Origin: Mya arenaria
Lineage: Eukaryota > Mollusca > Bivalvia > Myida > Myidae
Direction of reading: 5' to 3'
Assembly: GCF_026914265.1 (NCBI RefSeq)
Contig: NC_069124.1
Location: 92,017,066 to 92,081,065, forward strand
Length of the DNA: 64,000 nt
The notes beneath the pieces were generated by a model. The model made no database searches and had not been told where the DNA came from. It saw only the letters and a list, made by a program, of their open reading frames with translations. Of the stretch, positions 13,810 through 24,700 are shown in pieces (within the stretch, counting starts at the first letter, position 1; each line of letters starts with the position of its first letter). Both the position numbers and the translations under genes were made by a program.

Positions 13810-13946
13810 TGCCCAAGTGTCCGAGCGATTTTCACGTGATCTGCCATAATGGCGCATGCGCACGGCCATGCGACGGAAATCATGAATGTGAGAACGTGAC
13901 GTCCCAAGGCTCACCAGACGAGATTTTCTGCAAGCTTACACCATGA
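13810..13946 (+). CDS. LDL-receptor class A repeat exon, last coding exon with stop
   Basis: This exon encodes a second LDLa module with six cysteines. It runs from C-P-S-D-F-H-V-I-C through C-D-G-N-H-E-C to S-P-D-E-I-F-C, followed by K-L-T-P and a TGA stop at 13944-13946. The acceptor AAACAG ends at 13809. The exon begins in phase 1 and so reads on from the exon at 12404-12514. The fourth and fifth cysteines flank a near-canonical C-D-G-x-x-x-C. The protein ends four residues after the module, so this isoform has no downstream membrane segment. It is either secreted or anchored by something N-terminal. A polyadenylation signal was not pinned down. Confidence 0.82.
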
Positions 13947-14419
13947 CCAGTTACGTTGGCTCTGAATCATCGCCGTTGTTTAAGATATACCCGATAGTGG
14001 TTTCTCTGCAGTTTTAGACACTAGTTCAACTTTGTACCTTTACAAACAGCATTTTTTTTCGATTTCGATATGAGTGCTATACTGAAATATATCTTATACC
14101 TTTAATTTCACTTTAATGTTGAAATTCAAAGTGATTCAATCCAGTGTTCATTTATTTTCTCCATCTGGTGTATGTTTATATGCATTTATCAACTTTAACG
14201 ATGTCAAGACCGGCGCATGTTTTAAATACATGCATATTTAAAACAATAACCAGCCTTACCTTCGGAAATTATATTTTGTCTAGTGGCGTAACCTCTGTTT
14301 TAACCAAACAATGTGTACAGGTTATAGTTGATTTATAACATATTTAGCAATTTATCCCAACGGATTTTATTTTATTTGGTAATACGTGAACTATTACCGG
14401 CTTTTATAGTTCATCGATC
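13947..14419. other. Presumed 3' UTR and spacer after the LDLa gene
   Basis: AT-rich DNA following the LDLa stop codon. No second gene, RNA gene or clear repeat was recognised. Short open frames here lack any family resemblance. Confidence 0.5.
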
Positions 14420-14934
14420 TGAACGAGCCAATTAGAGCCATGCATTTCGTGCACTCTATTTGGATTTTGCCCCTAGGAAGGGCTGTACTCATTCTTGTAT
14501 ATGTTTTAGCTTTTTGCGAGATGTTGCCTTTGTGGTGTTAAGGAAATACTTTATGTAGAGCGGCCTTTTTAGCTTTTCGAGATGTTGCCCTATGTGGTGT
14601 AAGGGAAATAGCTGCTGCATAATGCGACGCGTGATACCGTGAAGAGTTAATCATAACCATGTTCGATCGTTTTTGCTATGATTTTAACTATTGCCAAAGC
14701 CGTCTAAGCCACTGGGTTTCCGCGTTAATTCACTCTCAAGGGTTCGGGTATTTTAGTGAAAACCTAGTGGCGCTAAAGACTTTAGATCGCGTTTAAACAT
14801 GAGCGATTGTTATGACATGAATGTGTAGCGCGCCTAATTATGAATATTTTTTTGTGATAGAGGAGAGATAAACGCTACAATTCATATCCTGAGTATTCAA
14901 GGTTTATTTGGTTTCCAGCTACTTGTAAGTATGG
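14420..14934 (+). repeat. Dispersed 0.5-kb repeat, copy 1 (family also at 22635 and 41173)
   Basis: It contains the words GCGAGATGTTGCC, TGTGGTGTAAGGGAAATA, AGCCACTGGGTTTCCG and GTTTATTTGGTTTCCAGC, in the same order as at 22635-23000 and, inverted, at 41173-41640. The GAGATGTTGCC segment occurs twice in this copy. It may be a solo LTR or a terminal repeat of an unrecognised element. No coding capacity is seen. Homology to the other copies stops at CTTGTAAG, exactly where homology to the other channel-gene locus begins. Confidence 0.7.
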
Positions 14935-15152
14935 AAGTGCTGGCGAATATGTACGGACAATTTGAAACGTTCTGCCATTCACTTGAACAAAATAAAAATT
15001 CGAAAAACAATTTACAATTGAAAAATTCTTGAAATTAGTGTTAGTAACGTGAAAAGCACATGTACACTAATTAAATGAAAATCCAGGCGGTAACTTATTA
15101 AAAAGGTCAATAATTTGTTTTGTTGTTATTTCTTATATATGCGTGTATGCTG
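14935..15152. repeat. Segmental duplication, distal edge of copy A
   Basis: This stretch matches 42010-42230 in the same order (GGACAATTTGAAA, CCAGGCGGTAAC, TTTTGTTGTT, then the TATGCGTGTATG minisatellite). It therefore marks the downstream flank of the channel gene shared by both copies of the duplicated locus. Confidence 0.72.
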
Positions 15153-16560
15153 TTTCAGATATACAACATATGTATTTGTACACATGGCATATACAATATA
15201 CGCGTGCGTGCTTGAGATATACAGCATATGTATTTGTATATATGGCATATACAATATACGCGTGCGTGCTCGAGATATACAGCATATGTATTTGTATATA
15301 TGGCATATACAATATACGCGTGCGTGCTCGAGGTATACAGCATATGTATTTGTATATATGGCATATACAATATATGCATGCGTGCTGGAGATATACAGTT
15401 TGTATATATGGCATATACAATATATGCATGCGTGTTTCAGATATACAGCATATGTATTTGTATATATGGCATATACAATATATGCGTGCGTGCTCGAGGT
15501 ATACAGCATATGTATTTGTATATATGGCATATACAATATATGCGTGCGTGCTCGAGGTATACAGCATATGTATTTGTATATATGGCATATACAATATACG
15601 CGTGTGTGCTTGAGATATACAACATATGTATTTGTAAATATGGCATATACAATATACGCGTGCGTGCTTGAGATATACAGCATATGTATTTGTATATATG
15701 GCATATACAATATACGCGTGCGTGCTTGAGATATACAGCATATGTATTTGTATATATGGCATATACAATATACGCGTGCGTGCTCGAGGTATACAGCATA
15801 TGTATTTGTATATATGGCATATACAATATACGCGTGCGTGCTCGAGATATACAGCATATGTATTTGTATATATGGCATATACAATATATGCATGCGTGCT
15901 CGAGGTATACAACATATGTATTTGTATATATGGCATATACAATATATGCATGCGTGCTCGAGATATACAACATATGTATTTGTATATATGTCATTTACAA
16001 TATATGCATGCGTGCTCGAGGTATACAACATATGTATTTGTATATATGGCATATACAATATATGCGTGCGTGCTCGAGATATACAGCATATGTATTTGTA
16101 TATATGGCATATACAATATACGCGTGCGTGCTCGAGGTATACAGCATATGTATTTGTATATATGGCATATACAATATACGCGTGCGTGCTCGAGATATAC
16201 AGCATATGTATTTGTATATATGGCATATACAATATATGCATGCGTGCTCGAGGTATACAACATATGTATTTGTATATATGGCATATACAATATATGCATG
16301 CGTGCTCGAGATATACAACATATGTATTTGTATATATGTCATTTACAATATATGCGTGCGTGCTCGAGATATACAACATATGTATTTGTATATATGGCAT
16401 ATACAATATATGCGTGCGTGCTCGAGATATACAACATATGTATTTGTATATATGGCATATACAATATATGCGTGCGTGCTCGAGATATATAACATATTTA
16501 TTTATATATGTGAGATATACAATAAATATATTCGTATATATGAGATATACAATTTATTTG
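15153..16560. repeat. 58-bp minisatellite, about 23 copies
   Basis: The unit has the form GATATACAGCATATGTATTT-GTATATATGGCATATACAAT-ATACGCGTGCGTGCTCGA. It repeats with about 5 percent variation, has one shortened unit near 15390, and decays after 16490. Variation is largely C/T at CpG-like sites (ACGCG versus ATGCA) and cagC versus caaC. The unit lacks stops in several frames, so open frames up to 426 codons exist on both strands. They share no amino-acid conservation beyond the repeat and are not treated as genes. The 58-bp unit looks like two diverged 28-29-bp half units related to the array at 17630. Confidence 0.95.
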
Positions 16561-16562
16561 GG

Positions 16563-16717
16563 ATATTATGATAGGACGCTGTTCTGGTGACCTGTACCAC
16601 GTCGAGTTCGGTGTATAAACACGTATCCGTCGAGACCGCAGGTCGAGACAGATACATGTTTACTCACCGAACGAGACGTGATACAAGACACCAGAAAAGC
16701 GTTTTATCATAATATTC
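16563..16717. mobile_element. 155-bp foldback element with ATATTATGATA ends
   Basis: The left arm ATATTATGATAGGACGCTGT runs inward through CACGTCGAGTTCGGTG. The right arm is its approximate inverse (CACCGAACGAGACGTG ... GCGTTTTATCATAATATT). Almost the whole segment folds on itself. There is no coding capacity, so it is a short MITE or hairpin element between two minisatellite blocks. Confidence 0.75.
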
Positions 16718-17629
16718 CATTAATTATATACCTGCCTATTTAATTATTCGTTTAAGTTTTTATTTATTTTTTTTCGGTTTCAATTTGATTTACATTTACC
16801 GCCATCTGCCATTATGAATTCGAATGTGCCACGTAGTTTTGTGTAATGAAGTCAAGGGAGGCTAATACAGCGAAACGAAGTCAAAAGTTACAGAAATCAC
16901 TTTATTTAGCAAAATAAGAACCAAATAATTTGTGTTTTAGCAAAATAAACAAATTGCTTTTACGAGAACTGTTATTAAATGTCACAGCACAAAATAACAA
17001 CAACAATAAAGCGGTACTTCTTTTACGAGTATACACTAATCGTCATTTTCTGTAGACGTATAAACGCAGCCATTTTTAACAAAGTATATATTCGTGGGAT
17101 TTTTTGACGATCACAATATGCAGAACTGGGACGTTCGTGAGTCAATCGCTATTTCTATCGATAACGCGAATGCGCCTTCTTCTTTGTAATGGCGAGCTTC
17201 TTATATTTATGATAATGAACATGGGATAATGGAACAATTTATGGACTTCGAAATGGCAAACAACTAGTTCACTGAAGTAGAGCTCTGTCTAGATTGGAAG
17301 TGTTCTCTGCTTCGTGCTTATCCTCATGGTTCTTTGAAGAACACGAGAACCATGTTCCTGAATATTTACCTGCTTCTGGAGCGTGAGTAAAGTTAGATAG
17401 TTTAATGTATTTAAAAGTTTACAGGTTTTACCACTTTTGTTTGGTCACGCTATTTTTAGCGAGAGTAGTTCAGAGATAACACACGGTACTCGCATGATAC
17501 GGATTCAAAAAACGACAGTATCATGATACGGATTTTTCAATACGCCGTGCTGTATTTTCACTGTTGGATATGGAAAAGGAATTTGATAGGCATATAATAA
17601 ATGTATACATGCATGCGGTATAAAAACAC
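16718..17629. other. Non-repetitive spacer between minisatellite arrays
   Basis: No open frame, RNA gene or transposon domain was recognised. A small hairpin (CATGGTTCT ... AGAACCATG) lies near 17325-17355. This stretch has no counterpart beside the second channel-gene copy, so it was either inserted here or lost there. Confidence 0.5.
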
Positions 17630-19505
17630 GTATGGGTGTACGAGATACACATGATATCAACGCGTATATGATATATGCAAAACGTGTATGCGTGTATGAG
17701 ATATACAATACATGAATGCGTGTATGAGATAAAAATAAACACTACATGTATGCGTGAATGAGATATACAATACGTGTAAGCCTGTATGAGATATACAATA
17801 CATGTATGCGTATATGAGATATACAATACGTGTATGCGTGTATGAGATATACAATACGTGTATGCGTAGATGAGATATACAATACGTGTAAGCGTATATG
17901 AGATATACAATACGTGTATGCGTGTATGAGATATACAATACGTGTAAGAGTGTATGAGATATACAATACGTGTATGCGTATATGAGATATACAATACGTG
18001 TATGCGTGTATGAGATATACAATACGTGTATGCGTATATGAGATATACAATACGTGTAAGCGTGTATGAGATATACAATACGTGTATGCGTGTATGAGAT
18101 ATACAATACGTGTAAAAGTGTATGAGATATACAATACGTGTATGCGTGTATGAGATATACAATACGTGTAAGAGTGTATGAGATATACAATACGTGTATG
18201 CGTGTATGAGATATACAATACGTGTAAGCGTGTATGAGATATGCAATATATGTATGCGTGTATGAGATATGCAATATATGTATGCGTGTATGAGATATAC
18301 AATACGTTTATGCGTGTATGAGATATACAATACGTGTAAGCGTGTATGAGATATACAATACGTGTAAGAGTGTATGAGATATACAATACGTGTAAAAGTG
18401 TATGAGATATACAATACGTGTATGCGTGTATGAGATATACAATACGTGTAAGCGTGTATGAGATATGCAATATATGTATGCGTGTATGAGATATGCAATA
18501 TATGTATGCGTGTATGAGATATACAATACGTTTATGCGTGTATGAGATATACAATACGTGTAAGCGTGTATGAGATATACAATACGTGTAAGTGTGTATG
18601 AGATATGCAATATATGTATGCGTGTATGAGATATACAATACGTTTATGCGTGTATGAGATATACAATACGTGTAAAAGTGTATGAGATATACAATACGTG
18701 TATGCGTGTATGAGATATACAATACGTGTAAGCGTGTATGAGATATGCAATACATGCATGCGTGTATGAGATATACAATACGTGTATGCGAGAATGAGAT
18801 ATACAATACGTGTAAGCGTGTATGAGATATACAATACGTGTAAGCGTGTATGAGATATGCAATACATGCATGCGTGTATGAGATAAACAATACGTGTATG
18901 CGTGTATGAGATATACAATACGTGTAAGCGTGTATGAGATATATAATACGTGTAAGCGTTTATGAGATATACACTCTATGCACGCGTGTATGAGATAAAC
19001 AAGACGTGTATGCGTGTATGAGATATACAATACGTGTAAGCGTAAATGAGATATGCAATATATGTATGCGTGTATGAGATATACAATACGTGTAAACGTA
19101 GATGAGATTTACAATACGTGTATGCGTGTATGAGATATACAATACGTGTAAGCGTGTATGAGATATGCAATCTATGTATGCGTGTATGAGATATGCAATA
19201 TATGTATGCGTGTATGAGATATACAATACGTGTATGCGTGTATGAGATATACAATACGTGTAAGCGTGTATGATATATACAAAACATGCATGCGTGTATG
19301 AGATAAACAAGACGTGTATGCGTGTATGAGATATACAAGACGTGCATGCGTGTATGAGATAAACAAGACGTGTATGCGTGTATGAGATATAGAAATGTGT
19401 TAGCATGTATGAGATATGCTATATATGTATGCTTGTGTGAGATATGCAATACATGTATGCGTGTATGAGATATACGATACGTGTATGCGTAGACGAGGTA
19501 CAATT
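17630..19505. repeat. 28-bp minisatellite, about 65 copies
   Basis: The unit is TATGCGTGTATGAGATATAC followed by AATACGTG. Variants spread along the array (TATGCG/TAAGCG/TAAGAG, AATACGTG/AATATATG, ATATAC/ATATGC) and recur in runs of several units, a sign of multi-unit duplication. Long reverse-strand open frames of repetitive I-S-Y-T-H composition are by-products of the repeat. The array lies downstream of the intact channel gene, and a short version of the same repeat lies downstream of the second copy at 42225-42475. Confidence 0.95.
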
Positions 19506-19736
19506 ATAGAAAATTATACGAACTGTAAATGACGTGACGCAATGAGACTATGAACTGCTCCGTGGCTTGTACCCTGTACTTTTTGTAATGTTTGTAAACA
19601 TTCACTCCGTACTGTATTGTTGAAACTTTCAGAGTTTGTTTATATTAGATATTACTGTCAGCTGGTAAAATTTTAAATGCATCCTTGGAGTGGTTTGATT
19701 ATTATGAATGCAGTCTCAAAACTTTTCGAACAACCC
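19506..19736. other. Short unique interruption between minisatellite blocks
   Basis: Non-repetitive DNA separates the 28-bp array from the degenerate block at 19737. No gene features were seen. Confidence 0.5.
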
Positions 19737-20155
19737 ACGTATATGTAAGCGTGTATGAAATATAAAATATATGTAAACGTGTATGATATGCATAATATAA
19801 GTAAACGTGTATGAGATATGAAATATGCGCATGCGTGTTTGAGATAAACGTGAATATATGTATGCGTGTTTGAGATATACGTGAATACATGTATGCGTAG
19901 ATGAGTTATACGTGAATTTATGTATGCGTGTATATAATATACAATATGTGCATGAGGGTATGAGATATACGTGAATATATGTATGCATAAATGAGTTATA
20001 CGTGAATATATGTATGCGTATATATAATACACAATATGTGCATGCGTGTATGAGATATACAATATATGCATGCGTGTATGAGATATAAAACATATGTATG
20101 AATCTATGAGATATACAATTTATGTGTGCGTGTATGAGGTATACATTATATAGGA
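19737..20155. repeat. Degenerate minisatellite related to the 28-bp array
   Basis: Irregular units of the form TATGCGTGTATGAGATATAC alternate with longer units containing GAGATATACGTGAATAYATG. Unit length varies from about 28 to 32 bp. It is the oldest-looking part of the block and lies nearest the channel gene. The array beside the pseudogene at 42225 resembles this part most. Confidence 0.88.
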
Positions 20156-20335
20156 TATACAACTTGTCGCTTTTATAACATATATGATTTCATTAGTAAA
20201 AGAATTGCTATTAACTAAAAAAATGATTCTATAAGCATTTCATTGCACAAAATATAGTTTACTAGAATCCCTATTGTATTCGAAAGCTCATTTCTACAGG
20301 CATTTTATATTCAACATGCTTCATCTGAAATGAGT

Positions 20336-21646
20336 TTAGTTCGTAAAGGAATCTGTATAATGGTACAGAACAAATCCCATGTATAGAAGTGCTGTGGTAG
20401 TAAACCAGGCTAATGACAACCAAAAGAGCACGCGATCCGTGGCCTTGCTGACGTCATTCCACGTAATGCCGTTACTCGACGTCACACTTCCAGACGTTTC
20501 GCCGATGGATTTGCATTCGACACTCCCGTCCATATTGCTTGGTTTAACATTTTCCTTTTCTTCCAGATGCAGACCATGCTTGCTACTCTTTTTAAATAAC
20601 GCTTTGGTCTGAGCTCGAACAGATATCAATTTCCTTGTCAGAACGGCAACACAGCGTGGCACTCGTGTGCCCCTGTAGTATATAGACAAACTCAAAATAG
20701 TTTGCAGGACCACCAAAGCGCAGATACACACATTAGCCAACAACAAGTAGCAAACCAGAGCCATGTTTTTCGAATTTCGAGGCAAATTAGCAACAACAAT
20801 ATTCATAAACACAGCCACGGACAGAAGAACAGTGATTGTAAAAGATATTCTCTCACCCGACTGAACAGGAATGCAGAATACGAAAATGCTTAACAGGTTA
20901 ATGACGACAACCGGCAGCATGAAGTTTGCAAAGAAGAACTTTGGACGCCGTCTCAGATCAATCGTTACAGTGAAATGAGAGAAGAAGCCCCCCGCGGTAT
21001 CGCCGGACGACACGTGGGAGGACACTATTTCCCACTGGCCGTTCTCCTCGTAGAACGTGGTCAGAACCTTGTCTTCCATTTGTTTGAGCATCACCTCTCG
21101 CGCAAGCTGCCCCCAGGGAATGAACTTAAACTCGCAGGATTGCGTATCAAAAGGAAACAAAGTTACGTCGAGTATGCATCTGGAGACAACCCCGTCCCCG
21201 GGGCTCCAGAAGGCGCTGCCGTCATGGCTGTACCTGACCGTCAGCCAGCCTTGGTCCGAGCCTATCGGTTTAAGAGGGCCAATGGAACTAACCAAGATAA
21301 CCTGAGGTGTCCAGACACTGTTTGAAGGAATCGTAATCTCCCTTATGCCATTATAGAGCGCGGGGTCCCACGTGAGTCCCGCGTCCAGCCACATCATATA
21401 TAGCACCGTAACTATAGTGATTTTCTCCTGTACTTCGTCTAAGTCCTGGATGGCGCCAAGGTCCATACTCATGTTAACGTGGAGTGGGGCGGCCTGGTCG
21501 AACACCGGCCGCACGTCCGCCGTGTATCCATTCAGTAGGTCAGACAGTAGTGTCCGTGTGTCATTGAATGTGCGTCCTTCACTTCGCGTGCAAACAGCGA
21601 ATATCACAAAAAATATTGAAGCAACACGTACATCGACTGCCTTCAT
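20336..21646 (-). CDS. Cys-loop ligand-gated ion channel subunit (nicotinic-receptor-like), intronless
   Basis: A single open frame of 436 residues begins at the ATG at 21646. It opens with a signal peptide (residues 1 to about 24), followed by a ligand-binding domain with the Cys-loop C157-x13-C171 containing F-P-F-D. Four membrane segments follow: M1 about 237-258, M2 about 267-287, M3 about 295-321 and M4 about 406-428. A cytoplasmic loop of about 80 residues separates M3 and M4. G-E-R directly before M2 is the pattern of cation-selective members. Loop C has no vicinal cysteine pair, and the W-T-P-Q-V segment replaces the usual W-x-P-D. It is therefore not a classical ACh-binding alpha subunit, and its ligand is unknown. 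Sequons occur at N28 and N57. The length is normal for the family. Intronless copies fit the large lineage-specific expansions of this family in molluscs. A damaged duplicate lies at 42655-43957. Confidence 0.93.
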   Translation of the reverse strand: MKAVDVRVASIFFVIFAVCTRSEGRTFNDTRTLLSDLLNGYTADVRPVFDQAAPLHVNMSMDLGAIQDLDEVQEKITIVTVLYMMWLDAGLTWDPALYNGIREITIPSNSVWTPQVILVSSIGPLKPIGSDQGWLTVRYSHDGSAFWSPGDGVVSRCILDVTLFPFDTQSCEFKFIPWGQLAREVMLKQMEDKVLTTFYEENGQWEIVSSHVSSGDTAGGFFSHFTVTIDLRRRPKFFFANFMLPVVVINLLSIFVFCIPVQSGERISFTITVLLSVAVFMNIVVANLPRNSKNMALVCYLLLANVCICALVVLQTILSLSIYYRGTRVPRCVAVLTRKLISVRAQTKALFKKSSKHGLHLEEKENVKPSNMDGSVECKSIGETSGSVTSSNGITWNDVSKATDRVLFWLSLAWFTTTALLYMGFVLYHYTDSFTN

Positions 21647-22600
21647 TTTCTATCGTGCTGTGTTTACAGCCACCGTTTTAGAAATGAACGTTGTTACCAT
21701 TTGTGGGTACTGTTCGCTTTTACAGTGAGCTTCACACGCAGTTTTATGTGTTTGTCGATTCCGATACCAAAAATCCGTCGGGACTTCCTTAACCTTTCAA
21801 AATAAATTAAGGTTGACGTCGAATGAGCAGTTTTAGAACGCAATTAACCAATCTAATTGTGATGGTCTCCGGAGATGTTACAATTGTGCTTGTTAATAAC
21901 TTTATAAACAATAGTTCGCGATATTCGCGACAACAAGGGATTCTTTTTCACCGCGGCTTTACGGATCTCACATCTGTACAAGTCGACGCAAATGAAAATA
22001 TATTCAAGTAACACAATAACTGAAAGTCGTTATCAATTGGAGAAGCCATACATGTATATGCATTGTGTTAACAGTTCTAAGAAAAGATCAGTATGTGAGG
22101 TAATAATAGGAAACCATTAACACTTAATTCAGTAAAAGTTGACCCCAAAATCAATTGCCAGCATCTACTTGACAAAACATGACTATTATTCTCTGAACGT
22201 TGTTGTCCATAGGCTCAGTCCTTTTTTATTGATGGATATGAAACACTTTATTTTGTTTAGTTGCTAGAGGTCATTGTGGCCTTGATCTTTGACCTTGATA
22301 TTTTCACCTTAATATCGAAAGAGGTCATAGAATTATCATGGTTAACATATAGCATACATTCTTGAACATGCTCGGCTGAAAAAGCAGGCTCAATGCGTCT
22401 TAGATTGCGAACATTTATTTTGGTAGTGGGTTATCTGTCACAGTTATAGATAATGGATATAACGAATAATCCCGCCAACTTACTGGAAACACCATAAAGA
22501 CCCATAAGCTGTGTCTTTAAGCTTTGTAACACGGACCTATAAACAGCTATACATGGTTCATAGGCCCGTGTTTGAGGCAGTCAAATGTATTATCCCGCAT
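21647..22600. repeat. Segmental duplication, upstream flank of the channel gene (copy A)
   Basis: The first 120 bp match 43958-44085. The stretch from AAAAATCCGTCGGGACTT (about 21768) to about 22596 matches 51038-52380 in the same order, including CAATTAACCAATCTA, CGCGATATTCGCGACAA, CGTGCTCGGCTGAAAAAGCA and AACACGGACCTATAAA. The channel promoter should lie within the first few hundred bases. No clear TATA box was identified. Confidence 0.8.
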
Positions 22601-22634
22601 ATATGACGTAATTTATCACGTGGTATACACACAC

Positions 22635-23160
22635 TGGATATTTTTCGAGATGTTGGCCTTTGTGGTGAAAGGGAAATAACTGCTGCATAACGCGACGCAT
22701 AATACTGTGTTATTCATCGTAACCATATTTGATAGATTGTTTTTGCTTATGATTTTAACAATTGCCAAAGTCTAAGCCACTGGGTTTCCGAGTTAATTTA
22801 CTCTCAAGGCTTCGGTTAAAGTGAAAACCTAGTAGCGCCAAAGACTTTAGATCGTGTTTAAACATGACCGAATGTTACGACATGTATGTGTGGCGCGCCT
22901 CATAATGAATATTTATTTGTTTGTGATTGAGGGGAGATAAACGCCGCAAGTCATACCCTGAGTATTCAAGGTTTATTTGGTTTCCAGCTACTTGTAAGCA
23001 GAAACGCGCTAGTAAACAGAAACATTTACCTTGAAATTCTAACCTGACGAGCATCTTTTTAACAAGAAAACCCCTCTGCTGTTGATATGCTCACCGAGTA
23101 AAAATAAAGGAATTTCATCAATAAACCAATGTCAGATGACTGATTACTTTATGTTATAGG
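22635..23160 (+). repeat. Dispersed repeat, copy 2; left arm of a 10-kb inverted repeat
   Basis: It is homologous to copy 1 at 14420 and, in inverted orientation, to 41640-41173 continued at 33535-33390. Shared words include TTCGAGATGTTG, AAATAACTGCTGCATAACGC, CCACTGGGTTTCCG, CCCCTCTGCTGTTGATATGC and CAATGTCAGATGA. The similarity ends at TTACTTTATGT near 23155. Copies 2 and 3 carry about 160 bp more than copy 1 on the inner side. Confidence 0.8.
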
Positions 23161-24700
23161 TGGTTACATTGAGGGATAACGATAGGGCACGATTCCGCCA
23201 TGACATCACACCATTTTCCCCTCATCTATCAATTGAGGTTCCAGTAGCACTCAATGGTCAGGAACGACAGTAATGTCGTATTTCAAGATAAACGCAATAT
23301 CACCTGCAAATATTCCAAGGCACTTTTAGTGTACATTTTGTTTGTCTTTTATTAGTCTGAATACTGGGTATGGTCTTAATTTAAACGCTTGTAAAGCTCT
23401 TAATCCTTATAACACTCCTGTTTATGAGCTTGTAAAGCATGTATCTTGGCATAGGAGGCTCGTTTGTGCTGTCAGGAATTTCAAATTGGACAACTGGCCT
23501 AGGTTACCTTACATACCTAATGGGAGAAATAAATGTTCCGGTCACCCGGCCGCCATTGGCATCACAGCTCACCTGAAGGGATGGTTGGAGGGTGCAATTG
23601 GTGCTCCATGTTAAGGAGTGTTTGTAGAGCCAGATGACGCGGGATTCTGTATTTATTCCTTGAAGGTTTCATTGAAAATCATGTAGTAGTTGAGGAAAAG
23701 GTCAAGTAGAGAAATAGATAGATTGCTGTGTAACAGCAGGTTCAGGACGGTCGTTGTCCTCACTAGAATGGCTAGTTCTAGTTGGGATGACAACTTCAGG
23801 TTCTCCAATGGCATACGCTTACTGCATTGGTCATTACGTTTTCTGCTGGTCAGTTTTGTTTGTTAACTTATACTAATTCTTTTACCACAATTGAATTGAT
23901 ACAATACTTACCTCATCATTCACAAATGTTTAACACATTAAAATAATACTTTGATTTCATGAAGGGACAAAGAATAAATGTCCGCTTCCTCCAAAACTTA
24001 TGTGAAACTGTACAATGCCACATGACCAATTATAGGATTAAAACCACGAAAATGCGGGAAATGAGTTCACGCCTTACTTAGAATAATCATAAATCATAAA
24101 GCTAATGGTCAAATGGAGATAATTTGTATCTCTTGCCAAACCAAAGGTTAATAACAACCAAAATTGGAAATACATAAAAATAAAGAATTTTCAAGGCGGC
24201 TGCATACTTCCCCTCTTTCTTAAATGCCTCATGTCATTTCCTCGTCATGTCACCTGTAAGCATGAAAAATCAGGTCTTAGTCAGGTCAACAAAATATGTA
24301 CAACACAACCTAGTGTGCTAAATCTTACTGCTACTCTCTATTTAACTATCCACTTATTATAGGCACTACCTTTGCTACACTTCTATCATAGTATTGTAGA
24401 CACTAATACATAGTATTACTACCTCGTGATCATATATACTTCATATCGAACAACACACTTGACATTTTATACAAACACCGTAACTATAACTCTTTATAAC
24501 GTAATTAATACGCAATATCGCGTTGCATATTCATATAATCGCCTCAAAATCACCACAAACACCGTGTATTTTTATTTAAATACATTGTATACTCTTCCAC
24601 CGCAAAAAATAATTGCGTCTACGCAATATCACTGAATTACAGCACACATACAAACGAACAGATATTTATGTAAACTGTGGTGAATTAAAACAAACAGTAA
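23161..24700. other. Spacer inside the inverted-repeat complex
   Basis: An open frame of 90 codons at 23342-23614 (+) has no recognised family and no splice support, so it is left uncalled. The rest is AT-rich without recognisable features. It may belong to the same element as the inverted arms or be old host DNA. Confidence 0.4.

Noticed and set aside
13641-13907. 88-codon open frame on the minus strand
   Set aside because: It overlaps the palindrome and the antisense of the LDLa exon. The plus-strand exon with six ordered cysteines and matching phase explains the region better.
17505-19503. Long minus-strand open frames (up to 382 codons) over the 28-bp minisatellite
   Set aside because: Low-complexity I-S-Y-T-H repeats present in several frames at once, as expected when a short unit lacks stops.
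15153-20155. CRISPR array
   Set aside because: Units are directly adjacent with no unique spacers, in a eukaryotic context. These are minisatellites.
20379-21728. Several plus-strand open frames of 60-118 codons over the channel gene
   Set aside because: Antisense shadows of the 436-codon channel frame.
23342-23614. 90-codon open frame (+)
   Set aside because: No recognised domain, no splice or promoter support, and it lies inside a transposon-rich complex.
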